Origin: Atherinomorus stipes
Taxonomy: Eukaryota; Chordata; Actinopteri; Atheriniformes; Atherinidae
Direction of reading: 5' to 3'
Length of the DNA stretch: 64,000 nt
Assembly: GCA_023101725.1 (NCBI GenBank)
Contig: JALJCO010003491.1
Span: 62,001 to 126,000 of the forward strand
Made by a program: the position numbers and the translations under genes. The notes beneath the pieces were generated by a model. That model was given only the letters and a program-made list of their open reading frames with translations, made no database searches and was not told where the DNA came from. This document shows positions 12,282 to 23,478 of this stretch, piece after piece (the stretch's first letter is position 1; each line of letters starts with the position of its first letter).

Positions 12282-12720
12282 CAAGACCCCGAGATACTTG
12301 AACTCCTCCACCTGGGGCAGGACCTTGCTCCCGACCCAGAGAGGACACTCCCCCCCTTTCCGGGCGAGGACCATGGTCTCGGATTTGGAGGTGCTGATTC
12401 TCACCCCGGCCACTTCGCACTCGACTGCAAATCGCTCCAGCGAGAGCTGGAGATCACGGCCCGATGACGCCAACAGAACCACATCATCTGCGAACAGCAG
12501 AGACTTGATCCTGAGGCCACCAAACCGGACCCCCTCAACACCTCGGCTGGACTAGAAATCCTGTCCATAAAGGTTCTGAACAGGATCGGCGACAAAGGGC
12601 AGCCTTGGCGGAGTCCAACTCTCACTGGGAATGGATTCAACCTACAGCTGGAAATGCGGACCAAGCTCTGGCGCAGGTCGTACAGGGACTGGACAGCTCG
12701 AACAAGGGGGTCCAGCACCC
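12282..12720 (-). pseudogene. LINE reverse transcriptase, palm fragment
   Basis: GLRQGCPLSPILF (12.6 kb) is the RT motif before the catalytic centre. The codons for LLFADDVVLLASSGRD read across about 12460-12500, giving the FADD catalytic pair. A frameshift near 12555 separates the two. Further on, SKSETMVLARK and EEFKYLGVLFTS are intact. The front half of the RT domain is deleted. Confidence 0.88.
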
Positions 12721-13109
12721 CATACTCCCAGAGCTCCGCTTGGCCCGCCGATACCTGTCAGCTACCTCCGGAGTCCCACAGGCTGGGAAAGCCTGGTAGG
12801 ACTCCTTCAGCTTGACGGCATCCCTAACTCGCTGGTGGACACCAGTGGTGCGGGGGTTTCCGCCACGACAGGCACCGACAACCTTACGGCCACAGTTCCG
12901 ACTAGCAGCCTCGGCAATAGAGGTGCGGAACATAGCCCATTCCGACTCGATGTCCCCCACCTCCCTCGGAACATGGGTGAAGCTCTCCCGGAGGTGGGAG
13001 TTAAAGCTCTCTCTGACAGGGGACTCAACCAGACGTTCCCAGCAGACCCTCACGACACGTTTGGGCCTGCCAGGTCTGACCGGCAACCTCCCCCACCATC
13101 CGAGCCCAC

Positions 13110-13650
13110 TCACCACCAGGTGGTGATCAGTGGAAGCTCCGCCCCTCTCTTTACCCGAGTGTCCAGGATAAGGGGCCGCAAGTCCGATGACACGACTACG
13201 AAGTTGATCATGGAACTGCAGCCTAAGGTGTCCTGATGCCAGGTGTAAATGTGGACACTCTTATGTCTGAACATGGTGTTTGTTATTGACAGTCCATGAT
13301 GAGCACAGAAGTCCAACAACAAAACACCACTCGGGTTCAGATCAGGGGGGCCGTTCCTCCCAATCACGCCCCTCCAGGTCTCACTGTCGTTGCCCACGTG
13401 GGCATTGAAGTCCCCCAGCAGAACGATGGAGTCCCCGGAAGGTGCGCTTTCCAACACGCTGTCCAAGGACTCCAGAAAGGGGGGGTACTCTGAACTGCTG
13501 TTCAGTGCATAGGCACAAACAACAGTCAGGACCCGTCCGTCCGCCTCCGGGTGGGGAGGGACAGCTTCGCCCCTCTCTTAATGTCAGAAACCAATTTCCT
13601 TGGTTTCTGACATCCAGGCTAACCTCTCGTCCACCGGGGTGAACCCCAAC
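13110..13650 (-). pseudogene. LINE endonuclease domain, degraded
   Basis: The minus-strand frame from 13466 contains [15 protein letters not shown], the GDFN catalytic motif of EEP-type LINE endonucleases, and [16 protein letters not shown]. Upstream, in other frames, ADVGILIDPQLGACGLGF and [15 protein letters not shown] segments (13490-13700) complete the domain across frameshifts. Confidence 0.85.
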
Positions 13651-14330
13651 CCACAGGCGCCAAGCTGGGGGTCAATGAGTATGCCCACATCCGCTTGGCG
13701 CCTCTCACCGGGATTAACTCCAGAGTGGAACAAGGTCCAGCCCCTCTCGAGGATGGTGTTCCCAGAGCCCGAGCTGTGCGTGGAGGTGAGTCCAACTATA
13801 TCTAGTCAGAACCGCTCAACCTCCCGCACCAGCTCAGGCTCCTTTCCAGCCAGAGAGGTGACGTGGAACGTCCCTAGAGCTAGCTTCTGCAGCCGGGGGT
13901 CGGACCGCCAGGGTCTCCCCCGCCCTCGGCCGCTGCCCAACTCACACTGCACCCGACCCCTATGGCCCCTCTTGCGGGTGGTGGGTCCACAAGAAGGGGG
14001 GCCCATGTCCTTTCGGGCTGAGCCCCACCGGGCCCCATGAGCAAAAGCCCGGCCACCAGGCGCTCTCCTCCGTGCCCCACCTCCGGGCCTGGCTCCGGAC
14101 GGGGGCCCCGGTGACCCGCGTCCGGGCGAGGGACACGTGGCTCCATTGCTGTCTGTCTCCATGAGGGGTGTTTGGGCTGCGCTTTGTCTGGTCCCTCCCC
14201 TAGTAACCTGTTTGCCATGGGTGACCCTGCCAGGGTCATAATTTTGCCCCAGACAACATAGCCCCCAGGATCCTCAGAACACGCAAACCCCTCCACCATG
14301 ATAAGGTGACAGCCCAAGGAGGGGCTTGAA

Positions 14331-15085
14331 TATTTGTTTATAATTGCATTTTACATCATATTGCTGGGCCTGATAAGAGGGAAATGAAGGTTAAGAAAAG
14401 AAATGATAAGGAATGGAACAGAAAGAAGAGTGAAGAGATATCCATAAGTATATCCATGAAAAACATGGATATACTTCCACGGTCAACTGATGGATCTGTA
14501 CAGAAACCCATAAAACATTCCATCGTTCCGGTTCTGGCACCGGCCCAGTTGTTTCCACGCATAACTTCAAACTATTTTCCCTTATGTATTAGGAAAAAAA
14601 AGTTTTTTAGTTTGTTGTATTAGATTGTTTCATAAAACACCGCAGGAATACAGCGCTTATGTGAGCATGGACAGCCAGTGTTGTGAAGGACTCTGGGGCG
14701 ATTGCATCATCGGTTCGTAAGGTCTTCATGCAGCCAGTCAGAGCTGGTTGGCTTGTTGGCAAATGAAAAGCAGTCTGATTGTGCTCACACCATTAAGCCA
14801 TAAATGTCTGGCATGGATTATAATGCAGGTGTGGCCGCAAAAATATAACTTAACAGCAATAACATTTATCAAATGTTGTGTAACTTACAGCTGAAAACCA
14901 CTGTCTGAACCTGGACTACCTGAGGTAAGAGGACATGAAATGTTGATTGATCTCATTTTACCTCTGCAATTTCCTTTTCATTCTTAAAACTCCAAGTAAT
15001 TCTTAACCATTTTTGGTCATGCTTGGTTTCTGACATCCAAACATCATGTTCCAGTTCAGCCTCAGTAGTCAGATTATGAGGCTAA
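14331..15085. other. Non-coding stretch, presumed intron
   Basis: No gene seen. It lies between the 5' end of the LINE and a partial hAT-like copy. Confidence 0.4.
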
Positions 15086-15299
15086 AATTTGGGAAGCACG
15101 ATATTGGAATTTGGCCGATATCCCATAAGCCGATATTTTAAAACGCATGTGACCGATAACCGATATCTATACCGATATTAAAGCTGAAAAATAAAACTAA
15201 AAAGATAAGTGCGTTCTTTCATGGACGGGGTGACCAGATTCCATCTACCCATATGTTGGAAAAAAAAACTCCATAAGTGTGGGACAATAACCAATAATA

Positions 15300-15300
<1 letters not shown>
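15086..15300. mobile_element. Partial hAT-like element, family A
   Basis: Begins ttgggaagcacgatattgg and runs through gccgatatcccataagccg and attaaagctgaaaaataaa, the same order as the inverted right half of the 4658-5183 copy. It ends in the (AT)n tract at 15302. Confidence 0.55.
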
Positions 15301-15301
<1 letters not shown>

Positions 15302-15365
<64 letters not shown>

Positions 15366-15412
15366 CTATATGTATATATCTATATATATAATGTGTATAT
15401 ATATGTTTGTAT
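15302..15412. repeat. (AT)n microsatellite and degenerate AT tract
   Basis: About 27 uninterrupted TA units, then an interrupted tatctatatgta tail. Open frames rich in Ile/Tyr here are artefacts of the repeat. Confidence 0.9.
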
Positions 15413-16217
15413 AGGTGCCACCCAAAAAGATAGAATGTCCTGAAAAAGTTCATGTATTTGCATAATTCAACTTAAAAGGTGCAATTTACATATTGTATAG
15501 ACAAATAATATCCAAATCAATATATTTCAAGCTTTATCTGTTTGGATGTTGCTGATCAGAAGTTGCAACTTAAGAAAACCTCAAATTCTTAAACTCAAAA
15601 AATTAGAATATTGCATGAAATCAATTAAAAAAGGACTTAAAAGGTAGAGTCCGAAATCCCTCCAGCATTTCTGTTTGCAAACAACAGCATTCAAACTTAG
15701 CGCTCCTACCTCTCAGGCTAACGGCCGCCTCGTTCTAGCTAGCCTCTTTAACTTCAAGCTTCTCCTTCAGAGCTCAGAAGCGGGTAAAAGCCAAACTATG
15801 ATTAACCCTGGTTTTCCAAAGTGCATTATCTGATGCTCCTACCTTTTCTTCGGTGCATCCACGGTGTTTTCTTTCTTTCTTTCTTTCTTTTCCCTTCGAG
15901 AGTTCGAGTGACTGGCGTCTGCTCCAATCATGAGCTTATTTCCACAAAGCATCATGCTCTTGGCTCTGTCATTGGCTGCTGATATAAACAGAAATCTCCA
16001 CCCAGAAACGTCCCGACCAGACCAGACCAGAACAATACAAAAGAGCGAATTACAGGCAGGGGGAGAGAGAGTTGCGTTCAAGCGCACTACGGCATGGGAC
16101 TAGAGGCCCAAAGACAGGGTTTGAGACGGATTTCACTTGCTCAAGTCTAACGTTTATTTTTTAGGAGGGGAACTTCAGACTATACCTTTTAAATACAAAA
16201 ATATCTGTCCTCCTGCA
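15413..16217. other. Non-coding stretch, presumed intron
   Basis: No gene recognised. A (TTTC)n microsatellite is at about 15869-15890. Confidence 0.4.
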
Positions 16218-16225
16218 GTAAAATC

Positions 16226-16805
16226 TAGGGATGCACCGATTGTGAAAGTCTGGGCCGATACCGATGTTTAACATAACAACTTGGCCGATGGCCGATGTTT
16301 TCTATTTTTATTTATTACTTCCTTTGTGCCACAGAAATTTACAAGTCTTTCAGCTCTTAATCAGTTTATCCTTAAACGAGCACAAATTCAATCAGACCAA
16401 TTTATGAAACAGAAACAACCTTTAATGACACTTTGTGGTTGACATTAGTTATAACAAGCTCTTTTCTGAAAACATTTAAAAAACCTGGGACTGATAATCA
16501 CTAAAAAGAATGCTTCAGTATATCGCCCAACAAAATGGAGTGGTTTTAGCCTAATAAACAAAAACATACTCTGTGAGATTATTTTCATGGCCCAATAAAA
16601 AATATTTGTGGAGCATGTACTGCAAACTGCGTAACGCTGATCTTTTTCTGAAACGGTAAAATATTGCCACACGACCGCCGCCATCTTCGTTTCTCTACTG
16701 AGGAAAGTGCGTGGATGCCTTCTACCAGTATCTCCCCCCACCCGCCCAAAAAAGAGGGGGGAAAAGAGTTTTTCTTTAGCACAGCGTTGATGACACATGT
16801 AAATC

Positions 16806-16862
<57 letters not shown>

Positions 16863-16976
16863 TATATAATAATTGGCCACTGCCATCGGCGAATGTCATA
16901 TTTATTGGCCGATGGCAGTTAACAAGGCAAACATCGGCCGATACCGATGTCCAGCCGATGCATCGGTGCATCCGTA
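16226..16976. mobile_element. hAT-type non-autonomous element (751 bp), family B
   Basis: 15-bp inverted ends TAGGGATGCACCGAT and (reverse complement of the right end) TACGGATGCACCGAT, one mismatch. GTAAAATC is perfectly duplicated at 16218-16225 and 16977-16984. Subterminal CCGATACCGATG repeats are present at both ends; an (AT)n tract sits at 16807-16861. Confidence 0.88.
16807..16861. repeat. (AT)n microsatellite inside a hAT-type element
   Basis: About 27 TA units without interruption. Confidence 0.9.
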
Positions 16977-17050
16977 GTAAAATCTGTACTTAGCATGTGT
17001 ACTTGGTACTTGGTTTGGGCCCTTTTGCACGAATGAGTCCTTAACCCTGT

Positions 17051-17258
17051 GTGGCATGGATGCTAGCAGCTTTAACCCACCGTGGCACGGATGCTAGCAG
17101 CTTTAACCTGGCGTGGCATGGATGCTAGCAGCTTTAACCCGGCGTGGCATGGATGCTAGCAGCTTTAACCCGGCGTGGCATGGATGCTAGCAGCTTTAAC
17201 CCGGCGTGGCATGGATGCTAGCAGCTTTAACCCGGCGTGGCATGGATGCTAGCAGCTT
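17051..17258. repeat. 31-bp minisatellite, about 6.7 units
   Basis: Units start at 17051, 17082, 17113, 17144, 17175, 17206 and 17237, each gtggcatggatgctagcagc plus tttaacccggc. The last four full units are identical. The array runs straight into a Tc1 relic whose first bases (gtggcatatctcagc) resemble the unit start. Confidence 0.92.
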
Positions 17259-17825
17259 GTGGCATATCTCAGCTGTTATGGAGACCAACATGCTTCCATC
17301 ACAGCCTTGAGCTCTTCTTTATTGTTTGCTCTCTTCCCGTTCAGCTTTCTCTGACGATGTCCCACATGTCTTCAATGGGGTTCAGGTCAGGTGGGTTTGC
17401 GGGCCAATCCAGCATGGTGATCCATGGTTGCTGAAGCAGGATTTTGTAGTTTTGGCAGTGTGGGCAGGTGCCAAGTCCTGCTGGAAGATGAAGTCTGCAT
17501 CCCCATACAGCTGGTCCACTGAAGCAAGCATGAAGGTCTCCAAAATGTCCTGGTAGACGGCTGCATTGATGCTGGACTTGATGAAGCTCACAGGTCCATT
17601 CCTTATGAAGTCCTCCACACGTTTGAAAGGCCCTTTCCTGACCATCTTCTCCAGGCTGCTGTCAGCCCTCCGGCTTCTACACCGTTTTCTTCCACACTTC
17701 TTCCTTCCACTTAACTGTCCATTAATGTGCTTTGAGACACTCTGAGAACATCGAGCTTCTTTTCTATCACTTTTTGTGTCTTTCCACCTTGTGCAGGGAG
17801 TCAATGATGGTTTGCTGCACAATTG
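17259..17825 (-). pseudogene. Tc1/mariner transposase relic
   Basis: The minus-strand frame 17822-17382 contains RVEDFIRNGPVSFIKSSINA and DADFIFQQDLAPAHTAKTTK, where QQD holds the second catalytic Asp of the DDE triad. A frameshift follows; PDLNPIEDMWDIV, with the catalytic Glu, is readable in another frame at about 17340-17375. Inverted ends are not preserved. Confidence 0.85.
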
Positions 17826-18600
17826 TCAGGGTACAGTTGTTCAAAACTCTGTTATTTTTTAACCAGCTGTTAAACACATTTAGCCGACTATTAACTTTAA
17901 CAATACGGTTATGTTGTTGTTAAAGACTGTTAACTTTAACCATGTGTTATCTTGACGTTAAAGTTAACACACCTAAGGACCGGCGCTTAAGTTTTAAAGG
18001 TGTGGTTATCTCTCATTATGCAGTTTGTTGCTAATGCTGCATTCATGATGCCGGTTCAGAGAAGGAAGGACGGCGTATATTGTGGCCATGATTTTGACAT
18101 CAGGGATTATTCTAACGAAGAGCTGCGCACCACTTTGGGAAAGAATGCATTCAGGTCTATGTAATCCTTTGTGAGTCTATTTGGAGTGTGCAACAAACTG
18201 TGGACACGGACTCACTATTTAGAAAGATTAATATCTTGCTTCTATGATCTGAATTACATTTTCTTCATCAGTAGAGAAATTTCTGTCTCTCTTTTTCCTT
18301 GAAGTGAAGGGGATTGTTTGCTTATCAATACTTTCTGTGTCCTGTGTTCTGTTACTGGGGGTTTGCTGTACTGTGAGGCTGTGAGGAAGACGTCAGGTCC
18401 TGCCTCCGAGACTTATTGACATTTGAGTCAATCAAATCAGACGTTGGACTGTGTGATGACAGCTCTTACTGCTGTCACTATTGGCACACGGTTAATTCAT
18501 AAATTACAGCCTCGAACACAAAAAGGGAGCAATGTGGGACAGTGTCTTAATCTGCGAGACGTGTGAAAAGTGATGGATATGCAGGAATGTCCAGCACAAA
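17826..18600. other. Non-coding stretch, presumed intron
   Basis: No gene seen. GTTAACTTTAAC-like words recur at 17890-17970, giving local palindromes. Confidence 0.4.
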
Positions 18601-19157
18601 GTGGGACGTCTGGTCACCCTAATCCCAGAACCACCTGGATTTTCTTCTCCATCAAAAAAAAAAAAAACAATTCCCAAAAATGGGGGATATTTGGTAGGGG
18701 TGGGAAAAATATTAATACACTGAAATACTGCAATATTTTCATATGCTAATGTCATATTGATATTTAAAGACGCTGTATCGATCTATTTTACATACAAAAT
18801 CTTGCGCAATTCTGTTAAATCTCATGAGATTTTGTTGGTAAAATAGGTCAATATCATGTTTTCCAATATCAATTTGAAATCTGTATATGAAAATATCGAA
18901 ATATTTCACTGTATTTTTCTCTGCCCTAATATTTGGTTATTTACATAAATGGCTGTGTATAAACTGTTCACACAGAACATCCTAAAAGAAACTGTCTTTA
19001 GAATTTTCAGTCTGTAAAAAATAAGTTTTTTTTTCTTTTTAGACTTAAGAAACAGTGGCCTGATCAGTTAAAGATCAGTGGGATGGCAGATGTCTGATGC
19101 TCAGTTTTAAGGTATAGGCCAATACGGATAGGGGACCAATTATATTGTGCATCCCTA
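18600..19157. mobile_element. hAT-like element, family A, inverted relative to 4658-5183, with nested insert
   Basis: The right end attatattgtgcatccctag is the reverse complement of the family A left end. Interior words (ccagaaccacctgga, tgttcacacagaacatcct, agaaactgtctttag) match the copy at 4.7-5.0 kb in reverse. It is interrupted by the element at 18695-18928; the 5' boundary is uncertain. Confidence 0.6.
18695..18928. mobile_element. Small hAT-type MITE (234 bp) nested in a family A copy
   Basis: Ends TAGGGGTGGGAAAAATA and (reverse complement of the right end) TAGGGCAGAGAAAAATA. Perfect 8-bp duplication ATATTTGG at 18687-18694 and 18929-18936. The interior is AT-rich and palindromic. Confidence 0.85.
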
Positions 19158-19163
19158 GCTAAA

Positions 19164-19690
19164 ATGAATGTATCAATAGATATAGCTCATTCAAAAAAAT
19201 GTAGCTCTGCAATAAATATTCATGGGAGCTACATCCAGCTTGTGCAGATCCATTTTTTCCTTTTTATCAATAGATATAGCACCATAAAGACCAACCAGAA
19301 CCAGAATCTATTCCTACCAGAACTTTGTCGAAATACCACTAGATCAACAGTGACCAGCCTTTCCTCATCTGCATAACATTTCTCCAGTCTTGACTTTCAG
19401 GCATTGAAACAAACACACAACAGAAACTATTTCCATGTTTCCACTATTTTCTTCATTTTCAGTTATTTCTGGTACTATTTACCTGCAAAACCAACTCCAA
19501 CTCAGCTGCATCAGAAAGCTCTTCTTTCTTTATTCCAGCCTTAGAGGACCATTATTTTCCTTCTTTTCAGACACACATAGAACTTTCTGCTCACTTGTTG
19601 ATCTTTGGCTGCTCCTGATTGGATGTTACCATCTATTTAAGCTCTCTGATTGGTGGAAAGTTGAAAAAAATGGATTTCCCCTGTAGCACC
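19164..19690 (+). repeat. Dispersed repeat, copy 1 of an inverted pair with 40351-40790
   Basis: Long near-identical words such as aagaccaaccagaaccagaa, cagctgcatcagaaagctct and ctctctgattggtggaaagt recur in reverse complement at 40.4-40.8 kb. Copy 1 has an extra tandem tatcaatagatatagc. I do not recognise the family. Confidence 0.7.
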
Positions 19691-20183
19691 CCAGTTAGTG
19701 ACTGGATTGTAAATCTGGACGGGACGGAAATGCTGATAGCATGCAGGGAAATCTGGAGAAGTTTTAAGGGTTAGTTAATGCTGTGATATCAGCAAGCATC
19801 CATTAACAATATTAGAACTTGTTTACAGTAATTACAGGTCGGAAGCAGTTGATTTAAAAGAGGCATTGTGCAAATAATCAGAACCACTTCCAGGTTTTGT
19901 GAATTCCAGACTGAACACGTCTGTTCTGGCATGTGTGGAGGATACAGATCACCACGTACATGAGCCGGTGTGGCTGAGATGATGGTTCTAACATCTGCGT
20001 TGGGGACATACGGCCTGGATGGCGACAGCACACATTCCTCTAATCCATCTGCTACCAGACACACGAAATCGTAATGTGCATCAACATGTCACTGAAAACC
20101 CCTCGTATTCACTGCGGTCTGGACAGGTCATGGTGCAGAGGTTAGGAGGACGGGATGCTGCAAAGAAGCTTTATATGCCAAGC

Positions 20184-20193
20184 TGTGTGTGTG

Positions 20194-20231
<38 letters not shown>

Positions 20232-20237
20232 GGGGGG
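20184..20237. repeat. (GT)n microsatellite followed by a G-run
   Basis: About 22 GT units with one interruption, then nine G. Confidence 0.92.
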
Positions 20238-20697
20238 TACTCACATGGAAATTTCCATTGGTGCAGCGTTGCATTGTGGGTGAACAGTGAGTTAGGAGCA
20301 TTGCCCAGCAGGACCTGCCAGCAAACAGCCACTCGGGCCAATAAACTCCTTCCATCCCCATTTTTAATTTTTGTTCTTGCTAAAAAAAAGCCAGTTTAGG
20401 CTTTCTTTTTCTCTCGCCAACAATTTAACATTAAGTAACAACTGAAGTTCTGGAATCAATGAGGCAAAGTTTTCATCAGCAGGATGGAGACAGAGGATCC
20501 ATCAAGGGTCGGTTGAGGAGAATCAAGGGTTAATATAAAGACAAGACATCTGTTAGGTTCATGGAGGAAACTTTACTGTTGCTTTGATTGGATGAGACTT
20601 TTTTATTCAGTTTCCTCTTTCAGAGCAAGGTTGCAACATAATCCACATTTACAACCAGCCACTGTAAACAACTCGGTAAAGTCATGTACTTGTGTTT

Positions 20698-20865
20698 TAA
20701 TGCTGCCTTCATGTGGTATCGTATTTATCGTAAATATCAAAGTCTGATGTCAAAATTGCACTTGAACACCCACTCATGTCGTAATTTCCACTGGAAAGTT
20801 GGAAAAATTTTATGATCCCCAAGCTGCCCAGATGAAGTAAACTTTGACCTTTCAACGTGGCTGAA
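20698..20865 (+). repeat. Dispersed repeat, direct copy of 41538-41700
   Basis: Shared words in the same order: taatgctgccttcatg, gtcgtaatttccactggaaa and tttgacctttcaac. No ends could be defined. Confidence 0.65.
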
Positions 20866-20883
20866 CTGAACGAACTGTACTTC

Positions 20884-20966
20884 CCGTCCAGACTGCCGTA
20901 CGATCCATCCAGGCTGCCATGCGGACCATACGATCCGTCCAGGCTGCGATACAGACCGTATGATCT
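20884..20966. repeat. Imperfect 30-bp tandem repeat, about three units
   Basis: ccgtccagactgccg, ccatccaggctgccatgcgg and ccgtccaggctgcgatacag successively precede accatacgat-like words. Confidence 0.6.
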
Positions 20967-22039
20967 GTGCCGTCCATGGCCCAGCAGCTGTGGAGATGTG
21001 TGGATGTGCAGGAATGCAGCCTGAACTCATTCTTCATTGTTCTTAACTGGAAACCTCCAAGTTGTTCATGCAGTTTTATCTCTACTCATCACCTCTGATT
21101 ATGCAGACTCCCATTCTACCTCAAACTGGTCTTAACCTGTCGAGCGCTGGAGCAGACATTTTTATTTAGCTTCATTCTGTGTTCACGTCTGCAGATATGG
21201 AGCTTGACATTGCCCCCGGTCTCCGTTGTCACGGTAACTGCCAGGGATTAGACTCTCTGTACGAGTCAAAGTTTAGCATTTTCTCCTCATGTATTGGAGC
21301 CGATACCTCCTTTCACCTGACCTCTGACAGAGTGTATCGCTGACTCAGCGTTGCCTTCTATGCACCCATGACTCTGCTGAACCTCCGGTCAGCTCAGGCC
21401 GCGCTGGACTGGAATACTTGCCAGCAGTAATGGGAGGATCAGGATCTAGACCAGCAGGAGGGCAGCGCGATGTCAGAGGGATCCAGCCTGCAGGAGAGGA
21501 AGGGGGTATTGTCTGTGGAGCTGCAGGCCTGTTTGCTCTGAAAACACAATGTGGAAACTCACTGCTCACAAAGGCCACATTGAAGTGTCCGCATGTGATC
21601 TTACCCACTGTGTTACATAACACCAGGGCTGCTCCACAGGCATGGGTGGGGCGGAACAAGCAGCAGGAAACATGAAAATGAAAACAGAAAATAGAGCCTC
21701 TCATTTTGAAGGTTTAATGAACACTGGGGGGGGGGGGTTGATTCAGTATTGGTAACGGGGCTCAGATGTATCGGCCTGAATTCCCTGATCCACCTCACCA
21801 GTCCACACTTTATGGCCCCTTGTTAAAAATGATAAGAATTATGCAGGTTTAAGCAGAACAAAATAAGTTAACGCAAAATCAGTTTATAAAATATTTCTAT
21901 TATTTAAATATTCATCAATTATTTATCATTTTACTCCAAGTTTCTAGTTCATACGCAGCAGTACCGTACAACTGCATCTGTAAGTCTGATGGGAAATCAG
22001 CTGCTTTTGCTTCTTTAGCATGACACTAATTTGGATATA

Positions 22040-23476
22040 CAGTTGTGTGAAAAAGTTTTTGCCCCCTTCCTGATTTCTTATTTTTTGCATATTTGTTACA
22101 TTTAAATGTTTCAGATCATCAAACAAATTTAAATATGAGACAAAGATAACACAAGTAAACACAAAATGCAGTTTTTAGATGGAGATTTTTAATAGTATGA
22201 GGGGAAAAAATCCAAACTTAAATGTCCCTGTGTGAAAAAGTGATCTTCCCCTAAACCTAATAACTGGTTGTTCCACCTTAGCAGCAACAACTGCATCAAG
22301 CGTTTGTGATAACTGGCAGTGAGTCTTCTACAGCGCTGTGGAGGAATTTTGTTCCACTCATCTTTGCAGAATTGTTGTAATTCAGCCACATTGGAGGCTT
22401 TTCCAGCATGAACCGCCTTTTTAAGGTCATGCCACAGCATCTCAATGGGATTCAGGTGGGGACTTTGACTAGGCCACTCCAAAGTCTTCATGTTGTTGTT
22501 CTTAAGCCATTCAGAGGTGGACTTGCTGGTGTGTTCTGGATCATTGTTCTGCTGCAGAACCCAAGTGCGCTTCAGCTTGAGGTCACCAACAGATGGCCGG
22601 ACGTTCTCCTTCAGGATTTTTTGGTAGAAGCAGAATTCATGGTTCCATTTACCACAGCAAGTCTTCCAGGTCCTGAAGCAGCAAAACAGCCCCAGACCAT
22701 CACACTACCACCACCATGTTTTACTGTTGCTATGATGTTCCTTTTCTGAAATGCCGTGTTACTTTTACGCCAGATGTAATGGGACCTCCACCTTCCAGAA
22801 AGTTCCACTTTTGTCTCGTCAGTCCACAGAGGATTTTCCCAAAAGTCTTGGGGATCATCAAGATGCTTTCTGGCTAAACTGAGACGAGCCTTTATGTTCT
22901 TTTTGCTCAGCAGTGGTTTTGGTCTTGGAACTCTGCCATGCAGCCATTTTTGCCCCCCCAGTCTCTTTCTGATGGGGGAGTCATGAACACTGACCTTCAT
23001 TGAGGCAAGTGAGGCCTGCAGTTCTTGGATGTTGTTCTGGGGTCTTTTGTGACCTCTTGGATGAGTCGTCGCTGTGCTCTTGGGGTCATTTTGGTCGGCC
23101 GGCCCCTCCTGGGAAGGTTCACCACTGTTCCATGTTTTCACCATTTGTGGATAATGGTTCTCACTGTGGTTCTCTGGAGTCCCAAAGCTTTAGAAATGGC
23201 TTTGGAACCTTTTCCAGACTGATAGATCTCAATCACTTTGTTTCTCAGTTGTTCCTGAATTTCTTTGGATCACTTTTTCACAAACGGCCGTGGAGGTTTG
23301 GATTTTTTTCCCCCTCACGAATAAAAACCTTCATTTAAAAACTGCATTTTGTTTTACTTGTGTTATCTTTGTCTAATATTTACATTTGTTTGATGATCAG
23401 AGACACATACACTAAGTGTGACAAACATGCAAAAAAATAAGAAATCAGGAAGGGACAAACGCTTTTCACCCAGCTG
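22040..23476. mobile_element. Full-length Tc1-type element (1437 bp) with IR/DR ends
   Basis: Ends CAGTTGTGTGAAAAAGTTTT and (reverse complement) CAGCTGGGTGAAAAGCGTTT lie inside TA dinucleotides at 22038-22039 and 23477-23478. The inverted repeats extend about 170 bp. Each contains an inner direct repeat of the tip (tgtgaaaaagtgatc at about 22232 and 23270), the IR/DR layout known from Sleeping Beauty-like elements. Confidence 0.93.
22189..23300 (-). pseudogene. Tc1-type transposase, inactivated
   Basis: Minus-strand pieces: an N-terminal HTH with GKGSKAISKALGLQRTTVRT (about 23.2 kb); DETKVELSG with the first catalytic Asp; KHGGGSVMVWGCFAASGPG; then PHLNPIEMLWHDLKKAV with the catalytic Glu. 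Around 22530-22553 the codons read QQNNDPEH where active relatives have QQDNDPxH, so the second catalytic Asp is replaced. Several frameshifts and a stop also break the frame. Confidence 0.88.
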
Positions 23477-23478
23477 TA

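Larger units (their letters stand above)
10540..14330 (-). mobile_element. Decayed LINE (non-LTR retrotransposon), split by a hAT-like insertion
   Basis: Read on the minus strand the order is: 5' segment, apurinic-type endonuclease (13.6-13.1 kb), linker, part of the reverse transcriptase (12.7-12.3 kb), then the C-terminal part (11.07-10.55 kb) and a tail with CTGGATAAGCGG. It is dead: several frameshifts, loss of the N-terminal half of the RT domain near 12.72 kb, a stop at the Trp position after YGHEL, and an unrelated 1.2-kb insert. The protein words (SSGRDLQLSLERF, EFKYLGVLFTS, RRLGHLVRMPPGR) belong to a LINE group abundant in fish; I do not assign the clade. Confidence 0.9.
19700..22037. 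other. Mostly non-coding stretch, presumed intron
   Basis: It holds a (GT)n tract at 20184-20230 followed by G9, a dispersed repeat at 20698-20865, and about three imperfect 30-bp repeats (gtccaggctgccat... type) at 20884-20966. The frames at 21345-21704 show no family motif. No gene is supported. Confidence 0.45.

Noticed and set aside
12631..13236. Plus-strand 201-codon frame inside the LINE
   Set aside because: It is the antisense of the LINE endonuclease and linker; GC-rich sequence leaves the opposite strand open.
13880..14317. Minus-strand 145-codon frame upstream of the LINE endonuclease
   Set aside because: Pro/Gly/Arg-rich translation of the LINE 5' region with no domain; treated as part of the element.
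15178..15453. Ile/Tyr-rich frames over the (AT)n tract
   Set aside because: Direct product of a dinucleotide repeat.
21345..21704. Minus-strand 119-codon frame
   Set aside because: No recognisable family, no splice or promoter evidence; overlapping frame on the other strand is equally open.
22408..22749. Plus-strand frames across the Tc1 element, also at 23000-23338
   Set aside because: Antisense shadows of the transposase remnants.
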